Numbered from the stretch's first letter, positions 45,703 through 54,469 are shown. The stretch is 64,000 nt of DNA from Pseudomonadota bacterium (GCA_023400405.1 JAEXFD010000057.1:93976-157975); one strand, 5' to 3'. The notes: a model not told the origin generated them from the sequence alone. Program-made: numbers and translations.

Positions 45703-47229
45703 ATGATCAAGCACGCCCTCAACGTCACCCGCGAAGCCGATTTCGCCGCCTGGTATCAAGCCGTCATCTCCGAGGCCGATCTGGCCGAGGAATCGGGCGT
45801 GCGCGGCTGCATGGTCATCCGCCCCTGGGGCTATGGCATCTGGGAACGGATCCAGCGCCTGCTCGACGATCGCATCAAGGCGACCGGCCACGAGAATTGC
45901 TATTTCCCGCTGTTCATCCCCCTCTCCTATTTCGAGAAGGAGGCCGAGCATGTCGACGGCTTCGCCAAGGAGATGGCCGTCGTCACGCACCACCGCCTCG
46001 TCCAGAAGGACGGCAGGCTCGTCCCCGATCCCGAAGCCAAGCTCGAGGAGCCGCTGGTCGTCCGCCCGACCTCGGAGACGGTGATCGGCGCCGCCTTCTC
46101 GCGCTGGGTCCAGTCGTGGCGCGACCTGCCGGTGCTGATCAACCAATGGGCCAATGTCGTCCGCTGGGAAATGCGCACGCGCATGTTCCTGCGCACCAGC
46201 GAATTCCTCTGGCAGGAAGGGCACACCGCCCATGCCAGCGTCGAGGAAGCGCGCGACGAGACGATGAAGATGCTCGAAGTCTATCGCAGCTTCGCCGAGG
46301 ACTGTCTGGGGATGCCCGTCGTCGCCGGCGAGAAGCCCGAGAACGAGCGTTTCCCCGGTGCCGTCTCGACCTATTCGATCGAGGCGATGATGCAGGACGG
46401 CAAGGCGCTCCAGGCGGGCACCTCGCATTTCCTCGGCACCACCTTTTCCTCGGCGCAGAACATCCGCTTCCAGAACAGCGAAGGCGAGCTCGAGCTTGCG
46501 CAGACGACGAGCTGGGGCGTCTCGACCCGGATGATCGGCGGCGTGATCATGGTGCACGGCGATGATGACGGGCTGCGCGTGCCGCCCCGCATCGCGCCGT
46601 GGCAGATCGTCATCGTGCCGATGCTGCGCGATACCGACGAGGACGCGGTCATCGTCGATTATTGCAAGGCGCTGCAAACCGATCTCGCCCGGCTCTCGGC
46701 CTTCGGCGAGCCCGTTCGCGCGCTGCTCGACCTCAAGCCCGCCAAGGCCGCGACCAAGCGCTGGGGCTGGGTCAAGAAGGGCGCGCCGATCGTGATCGAA
46801 GTCGGCGGCCGCGACGTCGCCGGGGGCAACGTCTCGGTGATCCGCCGCACCGCGCTCTATCGCGAGGATGGCAAGCTCAACAGCGCGATCCTCCCCCGCG
46901 GCGAGTTCGTCGATGACGCGGCGGCGATGCTCGAGGCGATCCAGGTCGGGCTCCATGCCGAAGCCAAGGCGCGGCTGGAGGCGAACATCCGCCGCGATGT
47001 CACCGATTTCGCCGGGCTGGAAAAGGCGTTCGAAGGCGAAAAGCCCGGCTGGGTCGAAATCAGCTGGTCGCGCCCCACCGGCGAAGCGCTCGACAAGGTG
47101 GTCGAGCGGCTGAAGGCGCTCAAGCTCACCTTCCGCAACGTGCCGCAGGACGCGGCACCGGCCGAAGGCACCTGCCTCTTCACCGGCGAACCCGCGGTCG
47201 AGCGCATCCTGGTGGCGCGCGCCTATTGA
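45703..47229 (+). CDS. proS: Prolyl-tRNA synthetase, archaeal/eukaryal-type
   Basis: The 508-residue class II synthetase charges tRNA-Pro. The N-terminus FAAWYQAVISEADLAE, then WGYGIWERIQ, and the C-terminal zinc-binding-like extension after the anticodon domain place it with the archaeal/eukaryal (ProRS type 3) enzymes rather than the short alphaproteobacterial or long E. coli types. Motif 2 (RPTSETVIG ... RWEMRTRMFLRTSEFLWQEGHTAHA, in two parts) is intact. Its stop overlaps the following ATG (TGATG). Confidence 0.93.
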   Translation: MIKHALNVTREADFAAWYQAVISEADLAEESGVRGCMVIRPWGYGIWERIQRLLDDRIKATGHENCYFPLFIPLSYFEKEAEHVDGFAKEMAVVTHHRLVQKDGRLVPDPEAKLEEPLVVRPTSETVIGAAFSRWVQSWRDLPVLINQWANVVRWEMRTRMFLRTSEFLWQEGHTAHASVEEARDETMKMLEVYRSFAEDCLGMPVVAGEKPENERFPGAVSTYSIEAMMQDGKALQAGTSHFLGTTFSSAQNIRFQNSEGELELAQTTSWGVSTRMIGGVIMVHGDDDGLRVPPRIAPWQIVIVPMLRDTDEDAVIVDYCKALQTDLARLSAFGEPVRALLDLKPAKAATKRWGWVKKGAPIVIEVGGRDVAGGNVSVIRRTALYREDGKLNSAILPRGEFVDDAAAMLEAIQVGLHAEAKARLEANIRRDVTDFAGLEKAFEGEKPGWVEISWSRPTGEALDKVVERLKALKLTFRNVPQDAAPAEGTCLFTGEPAVERILVARAY

Positions 47230-47828
47230 TGCGCACGCTCTTCGCCTCGCTCCTCTACGAAGCGCCGCTCGGCGATCCTGGCCTGGTCGCCGAGCTTGAA
47301 ACCTCGTGCCTCCAGCTCGCCGAGGACGATAGCGCCGGGCGCCGCTGGTGCCGCGAGAACCAGTATCGCGGCTATACCAGCTATGCCTCGCTCAACGACC
47401 TGCCGATCCGCGACCCCGCCTTTGCCGATCTCAAACGCCTGCTCGACAAGCACGTCGCGCAGTTCGCCAAGGCCTGCGCGTTCGATCTTCAGGGCCGCAA
47501 GCTCAAGCTCGACAGCCTGTGGGTCAATGTCCTCGATCCCAAGGGCGGTCACGGCCCGCACATCCATCCGCACAGCGTCGTCTCGGGCACGCTCTATGTC
47601 GCGCTGCCGCCCGGCTCGCGCGGCCTCAAGCTCGAGGATCCGCGCCACGCCATGATGATGGCCGCGCCCAATCGCCTGCCCGAAGCACCCGAGATGCTGC
47701 AAAGCTTCGTCGAAGTCCGCCCCGAGCCCGGCACGGTGCTGCTGTGGGAAAGCTGGCTGCGCCACGAAGTCCCGCCCGGATCGGGCAAGGAGAAGCGAGT
47801 CAGCGTCAGCTTCAACTATCGCTGGTGA
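47229..47828 (+). CDS. TIGR02466-like putative 2-oxoglutarate/Fe(II) oxygenase
   Basis: This 199-residue protein has HGPHIHPHSVVSGTLYVALP (about 98-117) and a later LRHEVPPGSGKEKRVSVSFN. Together these give two His, a distal His and an Arg as in Fe(II)/2-oxoglutarate dioxygenases. The TIGR02466 family is uncharacterised. The ATG at 47229 overlaps the proS stop, so it is likely translated from the proS mRNA, and it ends against the convergent PilZ gene. Confidence 0.82.
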   Translation: MRTLFASLLYEAPLGDPGLVAELETSCLQLAEDDSAGRRWCRENQYRGYTSYASLNDLPIRDPAFADLKRLLDKHVAQFAKACAFDLQGRKLKLDSLWVNVLDPKGGHGPHIHPHSVVSGTLYVALPPGSRGLKLEDPRHAMMMAAPNRLPEAPEMLQSFVEVRPEPGTVLLWESWLRHEVPPGSGKEKRVSVSFNYRW

Positions 47829-48158
47829 TCAGCAGATGATGAGGGTGAGCTTGCGCATCAGCGCGCGATCGATCGGCGCGTCGAAACGGCAGCCGATCTG
47901 GTCCGCATCGGTCCACACCACGGTGGCGCCGACCGGCCCGCCGCCGAGCTGGAGCCAGAGCCGGTCGCCCTCCTCATGCGGCGCCGGGCTCGCCAGGCGG
48001 CAGCCATAGACCGAGAGGTCGTGCAGCGCCGCCTCGACCGGCTGCTCGCCGCTGCGATAGGTCGCTCCGCGCCGCACCAGGATGCGATGGCGGGTGTCCA
48101 CCCGCTGCTCGACCAGCGCCGGCGCCACGGCGCGATATTGCGAAACTCTCGTCGCCAT
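47829..48158 (-). CDS. PilZ-domain protein
   Basis: This 109-residue protein is a single PilZ domain, which binds cyclic di-GMP. The DxSxxG motif appears as HDLSVYGCRL (about 54-63), and an Arg-rich RHRILVRRG precedes it. The outcome (motility, polysaccharide) cannot be told. Two adjacent ATGs follow GAGGGG; the second (48158) has the better spacing. Confidence 0.85.
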   Translation of the reverse strand: MATRVSQYRAVAPALVEQRVDTRHRILVRRGATYRSGEQPVEAALHDLSVYGCRLASPAPHEEGDRLWLQLGGGPVGATVVWTDADQIGCRFDAPIDRALMRKLTLIIC

Positions 48159-48276
48159 CATCCCCTCGCGAACCCGCGCCAACCAAGCACAGCAGGTTTA
48201 ACATCGGTTTAAGCGCGATTGCGGAGGGTGCGAGGAAGCAGCGACAGATTGTTGCGTGGGCCGGGCAGACCGGGCT

Positions 48277-48798
48277 TTAGGCGGCGGCCCGCGCCTCGTC
48301 GAGCAGCCGCCGGGCGCGAAGGTACATCTCGACTCGCTGCAGCGTCAGCATGCCGAGCCCGAAGGCGATCAGCACGTCGGTCATCGTCATCACGTTGAAA
48401 TGCACGCCGGGAATGCCCAACGCCTCGGCACTCCGGGCGGTCGAACGCACGAGCACCAGCACGATGATGAAGGCCATCGCCGCGAGCGAGCCCTTCTGCG
48501 AAATCGCCTGGGTGGCCGGATCGACGGTGATCCGCATCATCCGCCCGCGCTGCCAGCCGAGGGCCGCTCCCGCCATCAGCGCCGACACCGCCGCCGCCCA
48601 GGTCATCGGCGCCGGCGGGGCGCTCCAGAAGGTCGCCACCGCGATCACCGCATAGAGTGCCGGCACGATCCACAGCCGCTCGATCCGGAGCGGCCGCTCG
48701 CGACTGAGGGTGCGGAAGCGCAGCCCGATGACGAGCAGCGCGATGACGACCGGGATCAGGCTGGCGAACGGGCTGGGATGGATCGGCTGGACGTGCAT
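48277..48798 (-). CDS. Membrane protein, possibly CcdC/DUF1453-like
   Basis: This 173-residue protein has four or five TM helices (about 12-28, 42-60, 65-82, 106-122 and 138-155), followed by a basic tail. The pattern of a helix, an Arg-rich loop (RFRTLSRERPLRIERLW) and repeated helices resembles DUF1453/CcdC proteins, but this is a weak match by eye. It is divergent from the PEMT-like gene. Confidence 0.65.
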   Translation of the reverse strand: MHVQPIHPSPFASLIPVVIALLVIGLRFRTLSRERPLRIERLWIVPALYAVIAVATFWSAPPAPMTWAAAVSALMAGAALGWQRGRMMRITVDPATQAISQKGSLAAMAFIIVLVLVRSTARSAEALGIPGVHFNVMTMTDVLIAFGLGMLTLQRVEMYLRARRLLDEARAAA

Positions 48799-48909
48799 GT
48801 CGGCTCCCTTGCAAAGGCAGGCGCCTTATTCGCACAACACAGTGCGCCGCGCCAGACGGCTTGCGCCTGGCCCTCCTAGCCGCCATCCTGACCCTCGGAG
48901 GGAGAGACC

Positions 48910-49383
48910 ATGGACATCGACGCCGACAGCGCCCGCGTGCAATTCCCGCCGCCGCTCGCCTTTCTCGGCACGCTGCTGCTCGGCGTTGCGCTCAGCCGAC
49001 TGCTCGGCGATCCCGGACTGCCCCTCCATCGCTCCACCGAACATGGCATCGGCGCGCTCGCCGCGGTGCTCGGTCTCGGCACGATCTTCTCGGCGATCGG
49101 CCTCTTCCGCGGCGCCGACACCGCGACGCGACCGTGGAAGCGCTCGACTGCGCTGATCACCGAGGGCGTCTATCGCTGGTCGCGCAACCCGATGTATTTC
49201 GGCATGGCCGCCGCCTATGTCGGCATCGCGCTGTGGCGCGACAGCCTGGTCGCGCTGCTGCTGCTGATTCCGCTCGTCTTGGTCATCCAGCGCGAAGTCA
49301 TCGAGCGCGAGGAAGCCTATCTCGCCGCCACGTTCGGCGAGCGCTATCTGAACTACAAGGCCCGGGTCCGCCGCTGGATCTGA
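48910..49383 (+). CDS. Methyltransferase of the PEMT/ICMT membrane family
   Basis: This 157-residue protein has four hydrophobic helices and a C-terminal GVYRWSRNPMYFGM (about 90-103), followed by EREEAYLAATFGERY, the conserved S-adenosylmethionine site of the phospholipid/isoprenylcysteine methyltransferase superfamily. Substrate unknown. It is a shorter relative of the gene at 7017. A GGGAGAG site precedes the ATG. Confidence 0.85.
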   Translation: MDIDADSARVQFPPPLAFLGTLLLGVALSRLLGDPGLPLHRSTEHGIGALAAVLGLGTIFSAIGLFRGADTATRPWKRSTALITEGVYRWSRNPMYFGMAAAYVGIALWRDSLVALLLLIPLVLVIQREVIEREEAYLAATFGERYLNYKARVRRWI

Positions 49384-49412
49384 GCGGCGGGCCCGGGCCC
49401 GTTGTTCCGAAC

Positions 49413-50984
49413 CTACTCCGCCGCCTCGGCCCGCGCGACCGGCTTCCACGCCAGCACCGGCTTGCGCGCGGCGAGCGTTTCGTCGAGCCGGCGGCGCGGG
49501 GCGAAGTGCGGGGCGGTCTTGATCGTCGGATCGCCGTTCTTCGCGCGCGCGGCAACGCTGCGAAACGCGCCGATGAACTGGTCGAGCGTTGCCTTCGACT
49601 CCGTCTCGGTCGGCTCGACCAGCATCGCGCCGTGCACGACCAGCGGGAAATAGACCGTCATCGGGTGATAGCCCTCGTCGATCAGGCCCTTGGCGATGTC
49701 GATCGTCGACAGGCCCTCGGGCAGGCCCTTATCGCTGAAGATCGCCTCGTGCATGCACGGCCCGAACTTCGCGAAGGGCGCGTCGAGCACGTCCTCCATC
49801 GCGCGCAGCACGTAATTGGCGTTGAGCACCGAATCCTCGGCGACCTGGCGCAGCCCGTCTGCACCGTGGCTGAGGATGTAGGTCAGCGCGCGCGTGAACA
49901 TGCCCATCTGGCCGTTGAAGGCGGTCATCCGCCCGAACGTGCCGGCATGATGCTCGCCGGCCGTCTCTTCCTCGACCAGGTGGAATCGGTCCCCGTCCTT
50001 CTCCACGAAGGGCAGCGGCGCATAGGGCGCCAGCGCCGCCGACAGCACGACCGGGCCCGAGCCCGGGCCGCCGCCGCCATGCGGGGTCGAGAAGGTCTTG
50101 TGCAAGTTGATGTGCATCGCATCGACGCCGAGATCGCCCGGCCGGACCCGTCCGACGATCGCGTTGAAATTGGCGCCGTCGCAATAGACATAGCCGCCCG
50201 CCGCATGCACGGCGTCCGAGATCGCCTTCATGTCGCGCTCGAACAGGCCGCATGTATTCGGATTGGTGATCATCACGCCGGCGATGTCCGGCCCCAGCCG
50301 CGCCTTAAGCGCTTCCAGGTCGACGCGGCCGTCCGGCGTCGCCGGGATATCCTCGACGGTGAAACCCGCAAAGGCGGCCGTGGCGGGATTGGTACCGTGC
50401 GCGCTGATCGGCACGAGCAGGATCTTGCGCGCCTGCTCGCCGCGCGCGTCGAGCGCCGCGCGGATCGCCAGAACGCCGCACAGCTCGCCGTGCGCGCCCG
50501 CCTTGGGGCTCATCGCCACCGCCTGCATGCCGGTGAGCGTGATCAGCCAGTGCGCGAGCTGGTCGATCACCTCCAGCGCGCCCTGCACCGTATCGACGGG
50601 GGCGAGCGGGTGAATGTCGCCGAAGCCCGGCAGCCGCGCCATGCGTTCGTTGAGCCGCGGGTTGTGCTTCATCGTGCACGATCCGAGCGGGAACAGCCCG
50701 AGGTCAATCGCGTAATTCTGGCGCGACAGGCGCGTATAGTGGCGCACCGTCTCGGGCTCGGACAGGCCCGGCAGCCCGATCTCGCTCGAACGCTCAAGCC
50801 CGCCCAGGCGCGACTTGCCCTGTGGCGCGTCGCCGAAGTCCACGCCGGTCGTCTCGCTGGAGCCGAGCTCGAAGATCAGCGCCTCTTCGAGCATCAGCGC
50901 GCGGTTGCCGGTGAAGGTCGCAGTGTTCGCCTCGCCGGCTTCGGGCGTGGTGGGACGCCAGCCCGACTGGTTGATCGTGCTCAT
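49413..50984 (-). CDS. gcvPB: Glycine dehydrogenase (decarboxylating) subunit 2, P-protein beta chain
   Basis: The 523-residue PLP enzyme decarboxylates glycine with its partner GcvPA and transfers the aminomethyl group to GcvH. The PLP lysine lies in NLHKTFSTPHGGGGPGSGP. It is the last gene of a riboswitch-led operon, in which a family A repeat (51009-51099) has separated it from gcvPA by 133 bases. AGGAGATGCTGGC lies upstream of the ATG. Confidence 0.96.
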   Translation of the reverse strand: MSTINQSGWRPTTPEAGEANTATFTGNRALMLEEALIFELGSSETTGVDFGDAPQGKSRLGGLERSSEIGLPGLSEPETVRHYTRLSRQNYAIDLGLFPLGSCTMKHNPRLNERMARLPGFGDIHPLAPVDTVQGALEVIDQLAHWLITLTGMQAVAMSPKAGAHGELCGVLAIRAALDARGEQARKILLVPISAHGTNPATAAFAGFTVEDIPATPDGRVDLEALKARLGPDIAGVMITNPNTCGLFERDMKAISDAVHAAGGYVYCDGANFNAIVGRVRPGDLGVDAMHINLHKTFSTPHGGGGPGSGPVVLSAALAPYAPLPFVEKDGDRFHLVEEETAGEHHAGTFGRMTAFNGQMGMFTRALTYILSHGADGLRQVAEDSVLNANYVLRAMEDVLDAPFAKFGPCMHEAIFSDKGLPEGLSTIDIAKGLIDEGYHPMTVYFPLVVHGAMLVEPTETESKATLDQFIGAFRSVAARAKNGDPTIKTAPHFAPRRRLDETLAARKPVLAWKPVARAEAAE

Positions 50985-51008
50985 GCCAGCATCTCCTCAA
51001 CAGAACCA

Positions 51009-51099
51009 CCGTTCGCCCTGAGCCTGTCGAAGGGCAGCACTTTTTCTGCGGCGGGATCAAAGATGGAGAACGGCGCTTCGACAGGCTCAGCGCGAACGG
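51009..51099. repeat. Dispersed palindromic repeat, family A, inside the gcv operon
   Basis: CCGTTCGCCCTGAGCCTGTC-GAAG (51009-51032) pairs with 51076-51099 with one mismatch. It lies between gcvPA and gcvPB and could form a large hairpin in the operon mRNA, affecting 3'-end stability of the upstream part. Confidence 0.85.
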
Positions 51100-51117
51100 A
51101 GAAAATCTGGAGATCAC

Positions 51118-52476
51118 TCATGCCAGCACCTCCTGGAGCGCAGAGGCAAGCGTCTCGACGTCCTCCTCGGTAGTGGTTTCGGTGACCGCGACGATCAGGC
51201 CGTTCTCGAGATCGTCGGCCCCCGGATAGAGCCGGCCGAGCGAGACGCCGGCGAGGATGCCCTGGTCCGCCAGCGTGCGCACCACCGGCCGCGCTTCCTT
51301 GGACAGCTTGAGCGTGAACTCGTTGAAGAAGGTCGGCGTGACCAGCTCCACGCCCGGCACGGCGGCCAGGCGGTCCGCCGCTGCTGAGGCGCCGGCATGG
51401 TTGATCGCTGCGAGCTGGCGCAGGCCCTTCTCGCCCAGCAGCGTCATGTGGATCGACATGGCGAGCGCACACAGCACCGAGCTGGTGCAGATGTTCGACG
51501 TCGCCTTTTCGCGGCGGATATGCTGCTCACGGGTGGAAAGCGTCAGCACGAAGCCGCGCTTGCCCTCGGCATCGACCGTTTCGCCACAAAGCCGCCCCGG
51601 CATCTGGCGCACCAGCTTCTCAGAACAGGCGAACAAGCCGACATAGGGCCCGCCGAACTGCAGCCCGACGCCAAGCGACTGGCCCTCGCCCACCACGATG
51701 TCAGCGCCCATTTCGCCCGGCGAGCGGATCGCCCCCAGCGCCACCGGCTCGGTGACCACGGCGACGAGCAGCGCCTTCTTCGTATGCGCGGCTTCGGCAA
51801 GCTTGGAGAGATCGGCGATGCGGCCGAGAATGTCCGGATACTGGACGACGACGCACGAGGTATCGTCGTCGATCTGCGCGATCAGGTCGTCGGTGTCGGG
51901 CGCCGGCGACAGCGTCGGCAGCGCCGTCACCAGCTGATCGCCGGTGAACTTCGCCATGGTGTTGGCGACCGAGACGTAGTGCGGGTGCAGCCCGCCCGAG
52001 AGGATCGCCTTGCCGCGACGCGTGACCCGGCGCGCCATGGTGATCGCCTCCCAGCAGGCCGTCGAGCCGTCATACATCGAGGCATTGGCGACGTCGCAGC
52101 CGAGCAGCCGCGCGATCTGCGACTGGAACTCGAACATCATCTGCAGCGTGCCCTGCGCGATCTCGGGCTGATAGGGCGTATAGGCGGTCAGGAACTCGCC
52201 GCGCTGGATCAGATGGTCGACGCTGGCCGGCACGTGGTGGCGATAGGCACCGGCGCCGAGGAAGAAGGGCGCCGCCCCGGCCGCGAGATTCTTCGCGGCG
52301 AGCTTCGTCATGTGCCGCTCGACCGCCAGCTCGCTCGCATGGAGCGGCAGGCCCGCGATCGGCCCGTCGAGCACGGCGGACGGGGGCACGTCGACGAACA
52401 GGTCGTCGATCGACTTGGCACCGATCGTGGCGAGCATCGCCTCGCGATCGGGCTGGGTAAGCGGCAGGTAGCGCAT
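51118..52476 (-). CDS. gcvPA: Glycine dehydrogenase (decarboxylating) subunit 1, P-protein alpha chain
   Basis: The 452-residue subunit pairs with GcvPB as a split P-protein. MRYLPLTQPDREAMLATIG is the usual N-terminus, and YTPYQPEIAQGTLQMMFEFQ and MYDGSTACWEAI are hallmark segments. It follows gcvH by about 40 bases, across a family C hairpin. Confidence 0.96.
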   Translation of the reverse strand: MRYLPLTQPDREAMLATIGAKSIDDLFVDVPPSAVLDGPIAGLPLHASELAVERHMTKLAAKNLAAGAAPFFLGAGAYRHHVPASVDHLIQRGEFLTAYTPYQPEIAQGTLQMMFEFQSQIARLLGCDVANASMYDGSTACWEAITMARRVTRRGKAILSGGLHPHYVSVANTMAKFTGDQLVTALPTLSPAPDTDDLIAQIDDDTSCVVVQYPDILGRIADLSKLAEAAHTKKALLVAVVTEPVALGAIRSPGEMGADIVVGEGQSLGVGLQFGGPYVGLFACSEKLVRQMPGRLCGETVDAEGKRGFVLTLSTREQHIRREKATSNICTSSVLCALAMSIHMTLLGEKGLRQLAAINHAGASAAADRLAAVPGVELVTPTFFNEFTLKLSKEARPVVRTLADQGILAGVSLGRLYPGADDLENGLIVAVTETTTEEDVETLASALQEVLA

Positions 52477-52489
52477 CTACGATCCTACT

Positions 52490-52511
52490 CCCCTCCCGCA
52501 AGCGGGAGGGG
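52490..52511. repeat. GC hairpin, family C, between gcvH and gcvPA
   Basis: CCCCTCCCGC-AA-GCGGGAGGGG is a perfect 10-bp stem, identical in its arms to those at 27354. There is no T-run on either side, so it is not a classic terminator; it may tune processing or stability of the gcv mRNA. Confidence 0.75.
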
Positions 52512-52516
52512 AAGAG

Positions 52517-52888
52517 TTAGAGCTTGCTCACGAAATCCTTGTACGCGGCTTGGTCCATCAGCTTGTCGACTTCGCCGGCATCGGCGAGCGTGAGCTTGAA
52601 GAACCAGCCCTCGCCCTCGGGGTCCTCATTGACCAGCGCGGGATTGTCGGCGAGCGCGGGATTGCCCTCGATCACGGTGCCGGCGACCGGCGCATAGACG
52701 TCCGACGCGGCCTTGACCGATTCCACCACGGCGGCGTCATCGCCCTTGGCAACGGTCTTCCCCTCTTCGGGCACTTCGACGAACACGATGTCGCCGAGCT
52801 GGCTCTGGGCATAATCGGTGATGCCGACCGTCGCGGTCTCGCCGTCGACTTCGATCCACTCGTGATCCTCGGTGAAATAGCGGCTCAT
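52517..52888 (-). CDS. gcvH: Glycine cleavage system H protein
   Basis: This 123-residue lipoyl carrier protein shuttles the aminomethyl group between P-, T- and L-proteins. The lipoylated Lys is in VVESVKAASDVYAPV (about residue 65). The length is normal. The ATG overlaps the gcvT stop (TGATG), consistent with coupled translation. Confidence 0.98.
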   Translation of the reverse strand: MSRYFTEDHEWIEVDGETATVGITDYAQSQLGDIVFVEVPEEGKTVAKGDDAAVVESVKAASDVYAPVAGTVIEGNPALADNPALVNEDPEGEGWFFKLTLADAGEVDKLMDQAAYKDFVSKL

Positions 52889-54159
52889 CAGGCTCCCTTT
52901 CTGACGTAACGGTGGGGGACGAAGGGCATCTTCACGACCTCCGCGATGTGAATCTTGCCGCGCTGGGCAAGCGTGATCCTGGTGCCGGGCTCGGCGAGCG
53001 CGGCGGGGACATAGGCCATGGCGATCGGCTTCTGCAGCGTCGGCGCGAAGCCGCCGCTGGTCACCTTGCCGACTTCATTGCCTTCGCCGTCGAGCACCAG
53101 CCCGCCCTCGCGCACCGGCTGGCGCCCCTCGACGACCAGCCCGACGCGCTTGAGGATCGGGCCCTGCTCGCGCTCGAGCATGATGCGTTCGTGGCCGGGA
53201 AAGCCGCCTTCCTCGCGCCGACGCTTCTTGAGCGCGAAGCCGAGCTGGGCGGAGACCGGCGTGGTCTCGGTATCGAGGTCGTGGCCGTAGAGCGGCAAAT
53301 CCGCCTCGAGCCGCAGCGAATCGCGCGCGCCCAGGCCGATCGGCTTGACCTCGGGCTGCGCGGTCAACGCATCGGCCAGCGCCTCGGCGGCTTCGGCCGG
53401 CACCGAAATCTCGAAGCCGTCCTCGCCGGTATAGCCCGAACGGCTGATCCACAAATCAACCTTAAGCCCCTCCCCTTCAGGGGAGGGGTTGGGGGTGGGG
53501 GATGTCTCACCGAGACCGTCGCCCGTGGACAGGCCCCACCCCAACCCCTCCCCTGAAGGGGAGGGGCTAGGATGCCACTCGAACGCCGCGCCCTGCATGA
53601 ACACCAACGCGGAGACGCCGGGCACCACGCGCTCAAGCGCCGCAGCCGCCTCGGGGCCCTGCAGCGCGAGCAGGGCATGATCGTCCATGTGGTTCATCCC
53701 GATCTCGTCAGGCAGATGCTCGCGGAAATGGGCGATGTCGTCCCATTTGCAGGCGCCGTTGACGACCATGTAGACGCTGCCGTCGTCGCGGCGCGTCAGC
53801 ATCAGGTCATCGAGGATGCCGCCATTCTCCGCCATCAGCAGCGAATAGACCGGGTGGCCCGGCTTGGCCGCCTGGATGTCCGCCGGCATCAGCGCCTCGA
53901 GCGCAGCCTCGACGCCCTCGCCCGAAAAGCTGAGCTGGCCCATATGGCTGACGTCGAACAGCCCGGCATGCTCGCGCGTCCAGACGTGCTCGGCCATGAT
54001 GCCTTCATACTGGACCGGCATCTCATAGCCGGCGAAGGGCACCATCCGGCCGCCGCGGGCGCGGTGCCAAGCATCGAGCGGGAGCTTGAGCAGCTCGGCT
54101 TCGCCTTCCCCGCCTTCGGGATCTCCGTTCAGCGGTTGGTCCTGGACTTGCTGGCTCAT
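52888..54159 (-). CDS. gcvT: Aminomethyltransferase (T protein) with an in-frame palindromic insertion
   Basis: The 423-residue enzyme passes the methylene group to tetrahydrofolate. VPFAGYEMPVQYEGIMAEH, LFDVSHMGQLSFSG, SRSGYTGEDGFEISVP, LGARDSLRLEADLPLYGHD and PVREGG are all present. Residues about 197-232 (PSPSPSGEGLGWGL...NPSPEGEGL) are encoded by a family D palindromic repeat, inserted between AFEWH and KVDLWISRSGYTG. The N-terminus also has about 30 extra acidic residues. The ATG at 54159 opens a riboswitch-controlled operon gcvT-H-PA-PB. Confidence 0.96.
   Translation of the reverse strand: MSQQVQDQPLNGDPEGGEGEAELLKLPLDAWHRARGGRMVPFAGYEMPVQYEGIMAEHVWTREHAGLFDVSHMGQLSFSGEGVEAALEALMPADIQAAKPGHPVYSLLMAENGGILDDLMLTRRDDGSVYMVVNGACKWDDIAHFREHLPDEIGMNHMDDHALLALQGPEAAAALERVVPGVSALVFMQGAAFEWHPSPSPSGEGLGWGLSTGDGLGETSPTPNPSPEGEGLKVDLWISRSGYTGEDGFEISVPAEAAEALADALTAQPEVKPIGLGARDSLRLEADLPLYGHDLDTETTPVSAQLGFALKKRRREEGGFPGHERIMLEREQGPILKRVGLVVEGRQPVREGGLVLDGEGNEVGKVTSGGFAPTLQKPIAMAYVPAALAEPGTRITLAQRGKIHIAEVVKMPFVPHRYVRKGA
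53465..53568. repeat. Dispersed palindromic repeat, family D, inside gcvT
   Basis: The left arm AGCCCCTCCCCTTCAGGGGA-GGGGTTGGGG and its reverse complement (to 53568) are near perfect (one G indel) around a core with GTCTCACCGAGAC. Each arm holds its own hairpin. It is read through in frame by gcvT, and the intergenic relative is at 29195-29296. Confidence 0.9.
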
Positions 54160-54222
54160 CGGGCACTCCGGATTCGAGAGGGATTCGATGGCCCGGCGCG
54201 AATCCCGCACACCGCTCCATCG

Positions 54223-54407
54223 CCCCCTCTGTCACGGAACCTGAGAGCTTTCCCCCGGGATCGGCCCGGGGTTACCCCTTCGGTGGAATGCAGCTGCAAG
54301 CCGCCTTCGCTTTCCAGAGTGTCGTGCCTGCGCGGTCCCTTGTGCCTGAGAGATTCCGGGGCGGTTGCTCCTTCGGCGGGTGATCCGGGGATCACCACTC
54401 TCCCGCG
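54223..54407 (-). promoter_or_regulatory. Tandem glycine riboswitch upstream of gcvT
   Basis: On the minus strand two type I-like glycine aptamers lie in series. The first has CGGGAGAG, GCCGAAGGAGCAA and AATCTCTCAGGCAC; the second has CACTCTGGAAAG, ACCGAAGGGGTAA and AGCTCTCAGGTTCCGTGACAG. The array ends about 65 bases before the gcvT start. Such arrays turn on gcv expression when glycine is high. Confidence 0.95.
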
Positions 54408-54469
54408 CATGCTTATCGACGGACACAGCCTTGGCCGGGCGCCCGATTCGAGTCAACGCCTCCTGACAC

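Noticed and set aside
44737..46956. 739-codon minus-strand frame that would extend the EamA transporter
   Set aside because: The upstream part is antisense to proS; the transporter proper starts at 45645.
52490..52511. Rho-independent terminator between gcvH and gcvPA
   Set aside because: The stem is perfect but no T-run follows on either strand, and it lies inside an operon; it is treated as a repeat.
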